Part shown: positions 31,369 to 42,137 of the stretch, one piece after another
How positions within the stretch are numbered: position 1 is the stretch's first letter
How the letters are laid out: every line of letters starts with the position of its first letter
Assembly (NCBI GenBank): GCA_037044905.1
Contig: JBAOKB010000006.1
Location: 1-63,029 of the forward strand
Direction: 5' to 3'
DNA from: Hortaea werneckii
Taxonomy: Eukaryota; Ascomycota; Dothideomycetes; Mycosphaerellales; Teratosphaeriaceae
Length of the DNA: 63,029 bases
Notes under the pieces: model-generated
What the model saw: only the letters and a program-made list of their open reading frames with translations
Told to the model about the DNA's origin: nothing
Databases searched by the model: none
Position numbers and translations under genes: made by a program

Positions 31369-31975
31369 ATGTCTGACGATGAGGAGCGCGTCACCATGCC
31401 CTTCAAGTTCGTGACTGGTAAGCAGCGCCACCCAGCGGAAGAGTGGAGAATGCGATTGAGAGAAGGTAGCAGACTGACATGATGTGTGTGAACAGCCGGT
31501 ATGTGATACTCCGAACAAACCCACGAGTGCCTCGAGAATAGCCATTGCGATATCGAAGTCGCAGCAGCCGTAGCTGCCGCAGGAAGAAGAGCCAGGTCGC
31601 GGTCACAGCAGGACGGAATACTGACACCGAGGATCCCTCAGGCTTCGACGCCCGCTTTCCGAACCAGAACCAGACCAAGCACTGCTGGCAGAACTACGTC
31701 GACTACCACAAGTGTATCCTCGCCAAGGGTGAGGACTTCAAGCCATGCCGCCAGGTACGTCTCTAACGATATCACCCACATGCTTTCCAATTCACTCTGC
31801 CCAGCCAGTCCCACCTACGCGAAAGCAAGCACGACAACCAAGGCATTGGCTAACACGCTCCACTCTAACTCCACAGTTCTTCCTCGCCTACCGTTCCCTG
31901 TGCCCGAGTTCCTGGTGTGAGCGCTGGGACGACCAGCGGGAGAACGGCACTTTCCCTGCCCGGCTCGACCAATAG
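31369..31975 (+). CDS. COX12: Cytochrome c oxidase subunit VIb (COX12)
   Basis: Intermembrane-space subunit of complex IV, 87 residues. The twin CX9C core is present: KHCWQNYVDYHKCILAKGED gives C-x9-C, and FKPCRQ with RSLCPSSWCERW gives the second pair, spaced C-x10-C. Exons are 31369-31417, then a possible 3-nt exon CCG (31496-31498), 31642-31754 and 31877-31975. With the microexon the junction reads FVTAGFDARFPNQNQ; without it, FVTGFDARFP. The frame is kept either way because the microexon is one codon long. The flanking sites (AACAG before, GTATGTGA after) are strong. All outer introns are GT..AG. The start is ATG at 31369. Confidence 0.92.
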
Positions 31976-32451
31976 ACTTGGAGATATGTGGTTACAGAGA
32001 GTTGGCAGCGAGGAGATGTACTGAATGGGAGCGATGGGACGCTGGGCGTATGCATGTACAATGTAGAGAAAGGGGTCGATTGCTGCTCAGCAACTTTTCT
32101 TTTGCATTTCCAAGGTTTTCTTTTGCTTACGCCCTTGTCGATTTACGAGGTTTCTTGAGGTCATCTGGATTCGCTCTCGTGCCGCCTTATAGTGGGCGTG
32201 AATTTATCTTTCTACGCACTGACGATGGCCGAGGCGCATTGCATGCTCGGAACGAATAGCCAGTACTTCTGTGTTCCCCATTAAGACTCAAGCCGCCTAC
32301 GCCCCGGCGATCTGACACAGCGAACCCAAGCGGCAAGAAAAAATGTTCCAAGTCGCATAAATTTTCGCTTCCATTCAACACTAAATACCTACTGAACCAG
32401 CTCTCCCTGCACAAATACATGCCTCTTTCACCTCACCCATCCCAAACATCA
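31976..32451. other. Convergent intergenic region
   Basis: About 475 bases of 3' flank between COX12 and the low-complexity orphan. Nothing recognised. Confidence 0.5.
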
Positions 32452-32655
32452 TCACCATTCCTTTCTACGCCTATGATGTTTCGGACAAATATGCGGAAAC
32501 CCGGGGTGATCCGGCCGCGAACACTCCCTCTTCTCCACCTTACACCGACACTCCTCCTCTCCCCCCGTATGCCTAAACCCTCCACCTCCTTCCCTCACCC
32601 TCCTCGCAAGCTGCTGCCGTAACCCACCACCTTCCCTTCCCTCCTTCCTCGAAGC

Positions 32656-32694
<39 letters not shown>

Positions 32695-34512
32695 CCTACC
32701 CCCTACCCGAGCTCGTCCCCTAGTCCCCCCAACATCAGCATCCTCGTCAGACCCTCCCTGGTCCTGTAGAACAGCTCTCCGCACCTCCTCCACCCGCTCC
32801 GCGATCACGACGTAGTGCCTCGGGCGGAAATTCCCACAGATTCGTATGATAGGGTGCTGGAAGAAGCGCTGGCCGCGGAGGAAGAGCTCGTGTTTCTCTG
32901 CTCGCATCGCCGCCGTCGCTGCCGCTGCTGCTGCTGTTGTGGTGGAAGGATTGGTGGATGGCGAGCAGGAGTTGTTGCGGTGGTGGAGGTCTCGGGTGAA
33001 GTAGAGACGGACGAAGCCTTTGAGGGTTGCTTTCCAGCCTGGTGCGAGGGTGTGGGCGAAGGGGTCGGGATTGGTGGGGTTAGGGGCGATGGTGGGATGG
33101 GAGGGGAAAGGTTGGTTTCCACCGGCAGGAGGAGGAGGAGGAGGAGGAGGAGGAGGAGGAGGAAAGAAAGGTGGTCGTGCTGCTGGTGATGATGAAGGAG
33201 GGATGGCCGGGTTTGGGTGGGAGATTTTATGATCGTTTAGGTCGAAGGACGTCCTTGTGCTGGGGGCAGAGTGACGGCTGCTGAAAGTTTGATTGGGGTC
33301 GTAGTAGGCGTCTGCTTCGCCTCTATTCGCTGTGTGTGGCGAGAGCAAGGCAGGAGCTGCCCCGGTATGGGGCTGATTCTTCAGCCTCTGACTTGCTCGA
33401 CCGGACGTCTGTGATCCTCTGGTACTGCGTCGCGGCATCGGCTCTCTGAGGCTTGGAGGGTGTTGCGGATGATGTGTACCACGGTTGCCGTGGGTATTAG
33501 GGCTGTTTGGTGCGAGGAAATGCTCTCTTAAGCTGCGTTCTGTTCCACGATGCGATGTGGAAGGTCTGGCGGGTGTATTGTTGAGGGAGTGCTCTTGTTG
33601 CGGTATAAGTCGCTTATCTTCTCCTAGAAATTGTCTCTCTCCAATTTTAGGCGTGTACTGCCGCTGGTGCTCTTTCGCATGCTGACTAGCTCGAAGTGGC
33701 TTCGAAGTAGCACCGGACAGTGTGGTTGCCACAGTTGACGAGGCTGTAGACGGTGCTTTCTCTTGTCTCACCGACCGGTCTGCAGCACGTCTTGTTGAGC
33801 CAGTAGCTCCAGACGAAGTGCTGGTGATCGAGGGGGATAACTTCGGTTGAGTCTGTCCTACTGGCTGAAATTGTCTCGCGGTAGATGTCGAAGCGCCTGA
33901 GAGGCTGGTCACTAGCGATGCTGCTCTGGGTTGTTGAGGCGATATGACTGGGGCCTGCACCCGCTGGGGCCAGCCAGGATGATTTAATGTAGTCGGGAAA
34001 CTATCTCCGTTATCTTCTTCGCCTTCTTCATCCTCGTCGTCATCCGACTCGCTAGAATTGTTGTCGCTATCTTCTTCCGATGTGGCGCTGGTCGATTCCG
34101 AAGGCGGCCCTGCCTGATGAACGGGTGGCTGCATTTGTTGCTGCGGAGTTTGAGCAAAGTCCTTGCCAGGATGGCCTTGATGTTGCCATTGCCACTGAGG
34201 TAGGGGCGAATCCGCACCTTGCTTCTGCTGCTGAGGGATCTGTGGCAAAGAATTGGAGGTGTATGGCTGTGACGGCTGGCCATGGAAAGGAGCGCGACCC
34301 GTTGAGCGAGCTTGATAGGGGTCATTTTGATATTGTGGAGTTTGCTGCTGCGAAGGTGGCTGTGTCATAGATCGAGACTCGTCCAAAGACTGCAATCCAT
34401 CAGAGGTAGAAGGCGATTCCGGCGGCGGTTGAAAGCCCTGTGGAGCGTTCTGAGGTATTGAGCCACGTGGAATGCCCCGTGATGGCTGCCCCTTAAACTG
34501 CGGCCCAGACAT
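32452..34512 (-). CDS. Hypothetical low-complexity protein, Pro/Gln/Ser-rich with an SR-repeat C-terminus
   Basis: I do not recognise a family. Single open frame of 686 codons, ATG at 34512. The N-terminal 470 or so residues are Pro/Gln/Ser/Thr-rich with an acidic patch (NNSSESDDDEDEEGEEDNGD) and a polyproline run of about 12 near residue 460. A more ordered C-terminal part follows: DPFAHTLAPGWKATLKGFVR, LYFTRDLHHR, RAEKHELFLRGQRFFQHPI and FRPRHYVVIAERVEEVRRAV. It ends in five to six SR dipeptides and a Cys/His segment (CRCKVEKREC, HPGFPHICPKHH) that might bind zinc. The WKATLKGF segment recurs in uncharacterised filamentous-fungal proteins in my memory, but I cannot name it. The tail after the SR run may be mispredicted. 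Confidence 0.6.
32657..32695. repeat. CTGCTC hexanucleotide repeat (Ser-Arg dipeptide coding)
   Basis: About six CTGCTC units; on the minus strand they encode the SR dipeptides of the low-complexity orphan. Copy-number change would lengthen or shorten the SR tract in frame. Confidence 0.8.
33126..33163. repeat. GGA trinucleotide repeat (polyproline coding)
   Basis: About 12 GGA units in the plus strand; the minus strand encodes the proline run of the low-complexity orphan. Confidence 0.8.
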
Positions 34513-35771
34513 CTTCTTATCGTCAGTGGGTTGATATCAATCGCAAAAGCTCTCTGACAAGCCAGTGCAGAAATTAATGGCTGCGTCTTGTAATGTTTCA
34601 CGGTGTGTGAGTACTTATTTGTCGTCAAATTTGTTTCCCAGTCACTGCGAGGACAGTCTCACCATATTAACCAATATTACGTGCCCATTAAGTCTACTAA
34701 TCACTGCACTTCTGGGCCGCCACCATCAAAGGCTGCAAGATGATTCGCATAGTGAAGCCTGGCAGGGCAACATGAATCGCATGCAAGCAGAGACTTGGCA
34801 GATTTGGTGAGCTCGCAGTATGTGAATCTCTTAGCAAGTAGCTGCGTCTCTCGTCCTAAAGCTCCTAGGTCTGCTCGGACGCCATCGGCCTTCATCCGAC
34901 ACAATTCGCTGTGCCAGCGTCTGCATGTCCCGTCGATGGTGTTTATCACGGAGTGGAAAATCTGTCCCGTCCGATGGGGACATTGGCCTTGAGCCATCCA
35001 GCTCGCCAGCCATGTAGTCAGGCAGCGGACCTGGAAGATTGGGTAGCAACCGCGGAGATAGCCTCAGTCTTCCAGCTCTCAATGCATATTATTTAAAGCG
35101 GGTACTCCTCAGGAGGTGTGTATGGTGACATGCTGAGTGTGGAACCCGGTAGACGTAACCTACAGCATGTACAGCAGAGAAGGGTCTTGTGTAGTCGCTG
35201 TCAGAGCTCCGGCGATAGCAAGACGTGGTGCGATGCCTTGAGATCATCTCCCACGATGGATACAAGGAACTAAGAAGAGAAGTTATAAGAGACGCGTGAA
35301 AAACGAAAAAAAAAAAAAAAAAAACAAGGCTTCTCCTTGCGCTGAGAAGAAGTGTGAACGTATGGAGCTCGGGATGGTGACAGGATGGTAATAGGTGGGC
35401 ACACTGTGGTGTACCTTATGCGGCATCTGGGACTTCACGTAGCAATCAGGTCCAACGTGTTTCTCTCTAGATGCTCACTGGCGCCACCAAATCCATTCGT
35501 GCTCCATGTTGTCTCTGAGACGAATCAGCTCTGTACGCGACATGATCAAGTGTGGTACCTCCACGGTGGAGATTGTCGAATGATGCTGCTGCAGCAGAAT
35601 TCAAGTTCAAGTTGAATTGGGGTCTGAAGTCGGTTCGGAGATTAGTGAGCATCTCCGTCAGCGCAAGCACGAGATGAATGAAGTTCAACTCCAACTTTTG
35701 TTCGCCGCGACCGAAACATCGTGCAGAGTCACTGATCAAACTCCCGTGCCTAGCATATACAACATCTCTGA
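34513..35771. other. Divergent intergenic region with a 19-base A tract
   Basis: About 1.26 kb between opposite starts of the low-complexity orphan and the AAA ATPase. It contains A19 at 35306-35324. Short overlapping frames only; no RNA gene or repeat recognised. Confidence 0.5.
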
Positions 35772-38700
35772 ATGCGCCCCATCGCGCGCCAAAGCGCTCG
35801 CTTGGCCTCTCAGACCCGAGCGCCGAGTTGCAGTCGCATCAGACAGCCTTCCTTACCCCGAATCGCGTCGGCGTCGGCTCAGCACCAAAGGTCGTTCCAT
35901 CGCAGCGTCCAGAGAGCCTCTGACGCTAAGCCGCCCGGAGACAATAACCACGAACACAATGCCTGGATCGAGCAGCGTAAGGCCGAGGAACAGTCGACGG
36001 CGCCACCCGAACACACCAAGGATGCAGAGAATGCTGAGGCCAAGAGCAATGGCAATGGGAATGGAGAGGGGCGCAAGACGCGGATTAGAAGAAGCATGCG
36101 CAATGGGAGGAACAATGAAGTCCCCAGACCGCCACCAATACCGCAATGGTTCATGAAACATAACGTCACATTGGTGCGAGACGTGCAGCCAGAGGCTTTG
36201 CTGGACCGTGAGCACGCCCAGATGATCCGATGCGTCGATACCGAGACCGGGCATACGCTATTTACCGTCCCATACTACCAGCCGACCGATTCAAGACAAG
36301 CAAACCACCACGCCAGAGATCCGCATGTCGTGGACATCGATGATCAAAAGGTGGACATTACTGCGCTTGGAATAGACCGCACCTTCTTCGGCACGCTACC
36401 AAAAGAGGCGCACGCCTTCTGGGTTGTCAACGAGCTCGTGCATCAGCGAGCAAAAGGTCCGCATGAGGTAGACCTGCAAGCGCTAGGCGAGCTGCTTGTG
36501 TCCCTGCCTCGTAAGCAACAGGAACAGGTGCTGAAGACAGAAGCCGAGAACCGGAAAGCGAAAGGAGAGGGCAATGAACAGTCTCCAGACTGGGAGCAGG
36601 CGAAAGGCTCAAAATCGACACCTAAGCAAAGCACATTCTCCAACTTCTTCAATCAGAAAGTGTTCACGGAGAAGCCGCAACCTGCAGAGCCTGTGGTAAA
36701 AGAAGGAGAATGGACAGCCTTCCAGAGTCCACAGTCTGCTGGGCCTACTTTCGATCTCACGAATCCGCAGACCTACGTCTTCTTGGAAGCGGAAGCAAGC
36801 ATACGTGCCGGACTGTCAATGGCTACTGAAGGCCAGCAATCTTCCTCTTTTGCCTCGAACCGCGTAGATCTATCCTTACACTGCCCTGACTCAGACTCGC
36901 ATGACCATATGGATGAATACGTTCGAGCTCTCGCACAGGTTGTACACGCCGACCTCATCCGCATTGACGCCAATGACATTGAGGATCTCACTGCCGAGTA
37001 CGTCGGTAATGGATCAGATACGCCTGGCTCATTCTCAACACTAGGTTACGATGTCTTCGATGGATATGAGGCGTCTTCTGGGCGGAGTGTGAAGCCTTTC
37101 GGCAATCCTAGCGAAGAAGATGAGATGGATATGGAGGAAGACGACTATGACGAAGAAGACGAGGAGTCAGAAGACCGTCCATCGGGTGGATTTGGCAACA
37201 TGGAAGACTTGCGAAAGGCCCTGCATGACCGACGACACGAGCTGGGCAAAGCGTTGCAAGGCATCGGCATCGCTGGCATTACCATTGGCCGACCTCAGTT
37301 CGTAAACGCAGGCTCGGCACCAAGCCCACTCCCAATGATGCGGTCCAGTCCAAAGCCGTCGTCTTCGTCCGAAATCGTTCAGTATGATGAGGCACGCCTC
37401 ATTGTACTGCTCGAAGGGTTGTTGGAAGCAAGCACACAGAAGCGGGAGCAACTATCAGGCCCTGAAGGCCACAAAAACTTCCGTCAGCTACCGAGTACCT
37501 TTGATGCCCAGAGCAGGATTGCCCAAGCTGCAGAGACGCTCGTCAATTATATGAGCAAGAGCGTCGAGGGTGGCGCCGTGCCACTCAAACTTGAAACGCA
37601 AAAAGCTGGCTCCCTCGAGAGCGGGTCTCTGAACGGCACTCAGGGCCAAAAGACAATTATCCACCTTCGTGACCTCAAAGACCTTTCGCGCTCACAGCTA
37701 GGCGATGCCATCGTCCGCAAATTGGTTCGCATTGTGCAAAAGAAACGGCGAAGCGGTGAAAGCGTGCTCATTGTAGGCACCACCGCGCAAGGCCAGAATA
37801 ACATCTTCATGAGCGGTTTCAGAGAGCCTGAAGACTTCCCTTTCCGCACTATAACAGTACCGCCGCCGAGGAAAGAGGCTGCACCCATTGTCACATCGGA
37901 AGTGCCTACAGTTAAGCCCGCAGCGTCTGCCGAGACACTCAAGAACCCCGGGTACCGCCGGATTCTGGAGATCAACCTTAGGCACGTGTCCAGTATGCTT
38001 CGACGTTTGCGACCAAGCACGGAAACCGATTTGCTGTCTCACGAGGCTCGAGAGCAGATGGCCCTCCAAGGTTCGCGATTCCTCTCCGAGAGAGTGTTGA
38101 CACTTGATGAAGTTCAGCGTGTTGTCCTTATAGCCATTGGCCTAAGCAGATCGTATGCGCAGTCTGAGGACATCAGGCCAGTTCATGTTGCTCTTGCGGC
38201 ATATACTACCATGCGTGTAGACGAAGCGGTCCAGAACTGGAACACAACTTCGAGAATGACCAACCTTGGCATGAAGGACAAGCCTGCTAGCAGCCAAGAA
38301 GGACAGGATATTCACGCGGACGAGAGCTCAGGTCCAAACCAGAAGACAGACAAGCAAAAGCGAGCGGGTAGCAAGAAGATCGAGGACGTCAAGAAGAATC
38401 TCAACCAACATGAGACCAAATTGTTGACTGGCGTTGCCGACTCGCAAAACATCAGGACCGGGTTTGACGACGTGCATGCAACACCTGAGACCATTGAAGC
38501 GTTGAAGACGCTCACCACTCTGTCATTGATGCGGCCTGAGGCTTTCTCATACGGTGTCCTGGCCAGCGATCGACTGCCTGGCCTCATGCTCTACGGTCCA
38601 CCCGGTACGGGAAAGACGCTGCTGGCTAAGGCTGTAGCGAAGGAATCAGGCGCCACCGTTCTCGAAATCAGCGGCGCGCAGATCTACGAGAAATACGTAG

Positions 38701-39425
38701 GTGAAGGTGAGAAGATGGTACGCGCGGTCTTCAGTCTGGCCAAGAAGCTCTCGCCTTGTGTTGTCTTTATCGACGAAGCCGACGCTATCTTCGGTAGCAG
38801 AAGTGGTGCAGGTAACCGCAACACGCACCGTGAGATTATCAACCAATTTCTGCGCGAGTGGGATGGGATGGATGACCACGGCGTATTCATGATGGTGGCC
38901 AGCAACCGGCCCTTCGACCTCGACGACGCCGTTCTCCGTCGACTTCCAAGGAGACTCCTAGTCGACCTGCCGGTAGCCAAGGACCGGGAGAGCATCCTCG
39001 GCATCCACCTCAAGAACGAAGCCCTAGACGACTCCGTCTCCCTCGCCAACCTCGCTGAGCAGACCCCGCTCTACTCCGGCTCCGATCTCAAGAACCTCTG
39101 CGTCTCCGCCGCGCTGGCCTGCGTGCGCGAAGAGAACGACCTGATCACCCGGAACGAGAAGGACGGTAACACCGATTTCAAGCTCCCGGAGAAACGGACC
39201 CTAGCCAAGCGCCACTTCGACAAGGCCGTGCAGGAGATCAGCGCGAGTATCAGCGAGGATATGGCGAGTCTGAATGCGATCCGGAAGTTCGACGAGCAGT
39301 ACGGTGATCGCAAGGGCAGGAAGAAGAAGTCCGGGTATGGATTCGGCATGGGCGAGCAGAAGGTCGATGAGAGTAGTGTGAGGGTTAGGGCGGGGGCGGG
39401 AGACGGCGCGCCTTCGCCACCATAA
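35772..39425 (+). CDS. Large mitochondrial AAA+ ATPase of the Msp1/ATAD1-spastin clade
   Basis: Single exon of 1,217 codons, ATG at 35772. The N-terminus is Arg/Ser/Ala-rich without acids (MRPIARQSARLASQTRAPSC), a mitochondrial presequence. About 880 residues of poorly known sequence follow, including an acidic patch (EEDEMDMEEDDYDEEDEESE). One C-terminal AAA domain has Walker A GPPGTGKT at about 942-949, the clade motif ISGAQIYEKYVGEGEK, Walker B VVFIDEADA, sensor 1 ASNRP, and the arginine region DDAVLRRLPRR. A Vps4/Msp1-like C-terminal helix set then ends near TLAKRHFDKAVQEISASISE. The motor should extract or unfold proteins in mitochondria. Classic Msp1 is about 360 residues with an N-terminal membrane anchor, so this is a distinct long fungal form. 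Confidence 0.87.
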   Translation: MRPIARQSARLASQTRAPSCSRIRQPSLPRIASASAQHQRSFHRSVQRASDAKPPGDNNHEHNAWIEQRKAEEQSTAPPEHTKDAENAEAKSNGNGNGEGRKTRIRRSMRNGRNNEVPRPPPIPQWFMKHNVTLVRDVQPEALLDREHAQMIRCVDTETGHTLFTVPYYQPTDSRQANHHARDPHVVDIDDQKVDITALGIDRTFFGTLPKEAHAFWVVNELVHQRAKGPHEVDLQALGELLVSLPRKQQEQVLKTEAENRKAKGEGNEQSPDWEQAKGSKSTPKQSTFSNFFNQKVFTEKPQPAEPVVKEGEWTAFQSPQSAGPTFDLTNPQTYVFLEAEASIRAGLSMATEGQQSSSFASNRVDLSLHCPDSDSHDHMDEYVRALAQVVHADLIRIDANDIEDLTAEYVGNGSDTPGSFSTLGYDVFDGYEASSGRSVKPFGNPSEEDEMDMEEDDYDEEDEESEDRPSGGFGNMEDLRKALHDRRHELGKALQGIGIAGITIGRPQFVNAGSAPSPLPMMRSSPKPSSSSEIVQYDEARLIVLLEGLLEASTQKREQLSGPEGHKNFRQLPSTFDAQSRIAQAAETLVNYMSKSVEGGAVPLKLETQKAGSLESGSLNGTQGQKTIIHLRDLKDLSRSQLGDAIVRKLVRIVQKKRRSGESVLIVGTTAQGQNNIFMSGFREPEDFPFRTITVPPPRKEAAPIVTSEVPTVKPAASAETLKNPGYRRILEINLRHVSSMLRRLRPSTETDLLSHEAREQMALQGSRFLSERVLTLDEVQRVVLIAIGLSRSYAQSEDIRPVHVALAAYTTMRVDEAVQNWNTTSRMTNLGMKDKPASSQEGQDIHADESSGPNQKTDKQKRAGSKKIEDVKKNLNQHETKLLTGVADSQNIRTGFDDVHATPETIEALKTLTTLSLMRPEAFSYGVLASDRLPGLMLYGPPGTGKTLLAKAVAKESGATVLEISGAQIYEKYVGEGEKMVRAVFSLAKKLSPCVVFIDEADAIFGSRSGAGNRNTHREIINQFLREWDGMDDHGVFMMVASNRPFDLDDAVLRRLPRRLLVDLPVAKDRESILGIHLKNEALDDSVSLANLAEQTPLYSGSDLKNLCVSAALACVREENDLITRNEKDGNTDFKLPEKRTLAKRHFDKAVQEISASISEDMASLNAIRKFDEQYGDRKGRKKKSGYGFGMGEQKVDESSVRVRAGAGDGAPSPP

Positions 39426-39943
39426 AAGTTGGGTTGAAGGGCTTGTGAGTGTAGATGAAGGAGGTTGGTGTGACTGTACACGGTAGAGAGCGTGATTGAA
39501 CTTGTAATATTATCTCACCTTAGCGACGAATTCTCCCGCCGCTCGTGTTACTGAAAAGGGGCATTCTGGTCTTTCGGAGATTCTATTCACACTCTAAGTC
39601 GTAACTGCACTGCACAGGTGGTACTACGGGGGGTTTATTCAGTGTGGTCGGCTGCGGGAGCTTACTAAGCGGAGGTGGTCGACGACACTGCGGTTCAAGT
39701 TGGCAACATGCACGGTCACATCATGCCCAGTCAACGAAGCCTCTACTACTACTTTCATCACTTCTTTTGAACATAATGTGTGCGATGAAAGATGGCCGCC
39801 AAGCATTGTGCTCACATCAACTCGTTGGCTTCGATTGCGTATCTCGAAATGATGCTTGGGTCGGCGTGAACAATGTGTTTAATGGGGCCCCCATCTGGGC
39901 ATCTGAAGACTGACACCTAGCTCTGCCGCTTCCAATCAATTCA
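39426..39943. other. Convergent intergenic region, AAA ATPase and permease
   Basis: About 520 bases. It holds the ATPase 3' flank and the permease 3' flank and marks the left border of the accessory-looking segment. No repeat or mobile-element trace was seen at this border. Confidence 0.5.
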
Positions 39944-41627
39944 TCAGGTCCCGTACATGAAGGTACGCTTCTGGTCACCTCGTCGCTCAGGTGAAGCGGC
40001 CTCCGCGGCGAATTGCTGCTCGTCCCATGTCTCAATCACTCTTGCCCTGCGCTTATTCTCCCGGATATACATGGTTTTTACAAACATCAGCCCGCACATA
40101 CCGAAGGCCATCAGACACATCGTCACTATCAAAGGAATCTCATCTGCGTATCGTCAGCACTTACGGTTGAGTTTGACACCGCAGAGCTCCTCGACTTACA
40201 TCTAGGAGCGTAGCGGCTCTTGAATATCTGGCCAGCAATGACCCCGGCGATGTTCGACCAGCCATTCACACCCATGATAACACTCCTGGTGTTTTTATCC
40301 GGCGTGTTTCCGGCCAGCCACACGGCAAGCAGCGGACCACCAGCAAACACACCTGCCATACATACGTGCGCGAACCCATAGCGGAGTTGTGTGTCAACGG
40401 AGGTTGCCATCACGATGCAGCCCACAATCCCGAGACTCATGCCGCACACGGTATGTATAGATCGTTCCTTGAAGTAGTCGCTTAACCAAACGATAATCAG
40501 CAGACCTACAGTTCCTCTGCCGAACCCCGTTAGCGCAAGAGCATTTCAACTAGTTTGTTCACGCACTTACACAACGAAGGGCGGTACACTCATCAAATTC
40601 GCCTTGATGCCCTCATATCCCATCCCTTCGACAATTAGCGGCAGAAACGTCGTAAAAGCTGTCACTGGCAAGACCGCCGTGATGTTGCAAAGGACGATTA
40701 AGAGTTTCTTCCAGTCCTTTGCCACATCAACAAAGTTCTGCCTGGAGACCTTCCTTTCATCGAGCTCGCCCTCGTAAGCGCCGGCGAGATCTAGTTCCAT
40801 TCTTCGGACTGCATGGACACGCTCTTCTGCCGTCAGGAACCAGGCGCTAGACAGGCTGGAGGGCAAAACCAAGAAGCTGATGAGACCCAAGGCAACGGTG
40901 ATGCCGCCTTCGACTAGGAATAGGGTCTGCCATCCATGCAGGCTGTCCGTATCCAGCTTTAGCAGGCCGTATGCAAGCACTCCAGCAAAAGCGCCTGCCA
41001 CGGAATACATGCCCGTGAATAAGCCGAGTCGGAATCCAACATTGTACTTCGGATACAACGTGGACATGTAGAACATACCGATCTGGGTAAACCCCGCTTC
41101 TGCAGCCCCTATGAGCAACCGCAAGGCTATCAAAGTGCCACTGTTCGTGATCGCCGCGTGACACATGCACAGGCCTCCCCAGAGAGTGACTTGTACTCCG
41201 ATGAACCATCTTACGCCGACACGTCTAGCCAAGATAACCATAAATGGTTGCAACGGAACGTAGGTGGCAGAGAAGAGGGACAGAGAATTCGGGATGTCGT
41301 CGGGTTTGAGATTGGCGTCTTCGACGAAAGAACTGGTTGCAACGAAACCTATGTTCGTTTTATCGATTCCACAGAACTACACGATACGATCAGACTGGTC
41401 TGTACAAGATTGGGCCACCGTAACTAATGACCTACAATGAACATGACCGCTAGGAGAAGAACAACGACAAAGTCGAGCTTCAGATTGACTCTCTTGTCGA
41501 GCCGGCGTTCTTCGTCTGTCTCTGGCTGATAATGGGTCGGACGATGCAGTGCAGCGTCTCGTTGGATTGATTCGACATGATCGACCTGCACCAGTCCTTT
41601 CTCTGGAGCATGCATGTTTTGGGCCAT
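39944..41627 (-). CDS. MFS permease of the anion:cation symporter (allantoate permease, DAL5-like) family
   Basis: Plasma-membrane uptake carrier for a small organic anion. Four exons: 41627-41436, 41376-40571, 40516-40200 and 40143-39944, with introns of 56-59 nt; 504 residues. Family features are the N-terminal DKRVNLKLDFVVVLLL helix, FCGIDKTNIGFVATSS after helix 1, GVQVTLWGGLCMCHAA, RLLIGAAEAGFTQIGMFYMS and the C-half NGWSNIAGVIAGQIFKSRY. Members carry allantoate, nicotinate, pantothenate, biotin precursors or aromatic acids. The gene is divergent from the P450 with 390-510 bases between starts, which suggests that it imports the P450 substrate or a relative; that is inference. Exon junctions all restore the family frame. 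Confidence 0.88.
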
Positions 41628-42137
41628 TCTAAATGGCGATACCCAAGATCACTCGGGCGCGGGAGGACGGAACAAAGCTGGGGAAGAACCAAATAGTGGC
41701 AGCCGCCGGCGGACAGACTTGATCATACTTATACCGTTCAAGCATGCTTGAAACTCGCTCTGCAAGCTAACACGAGTAATGTAGATCCAAAGACTGCCGT
41801 CTTTTGGAGGATTCGCCTTTCTCCGCGATTTCCCACTTTCCAACTTCTCCACGCCCCACAACATTCCCACAACGTCTGTGGTATCCTTGCTACCATACAG
41901 ACGCACAAGCAGGGTTGTAATCAACGCCTTCGGCGTATGGGAGCTTTGCTCAACAAAACCATTGGTGTCGCATTTGAGGACCACCTTATTTAAGGCAATC
42001 CTTCGTCCGTCAGGGACATGCGCCTTCCTTTGAGGCGTTTCAACAGTATAGAGGCCATTCTCATCATCTGGTCATCTCCAGAGACGTTGCTGCTAAGGAG
42101 CAATTGCTTTGACAGCAGAACAGCGGGAACAAGCAGT
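41628..42137. promoter_or_regulatory. Shared promoter region of permease and P450
   Basis: Head-to-head intergenic region of 390 bases (to the ATG at 42018) or 510 bases (to 42138). GC-rich elements occur near the permease start (41650-41715, including GCCGCCGGCGGAC, with an inverted GCCG/CGGC core). A CTTATTTAA box at about 41986-41995 may be a TATA-like element for the P450. These are candidate sites for the adjacent C2H2 regulator; none is proven. Confidence 0.4.

Noticed and set aside
29452..33163. Short tandem repeats that could suggest a CRISPR-like or minisatellite array
   Set aside because: They are simple 3- and 6-base coding microsatellites without spacers; no CRISPR array is expected or seen in this eukaryotic sequence.
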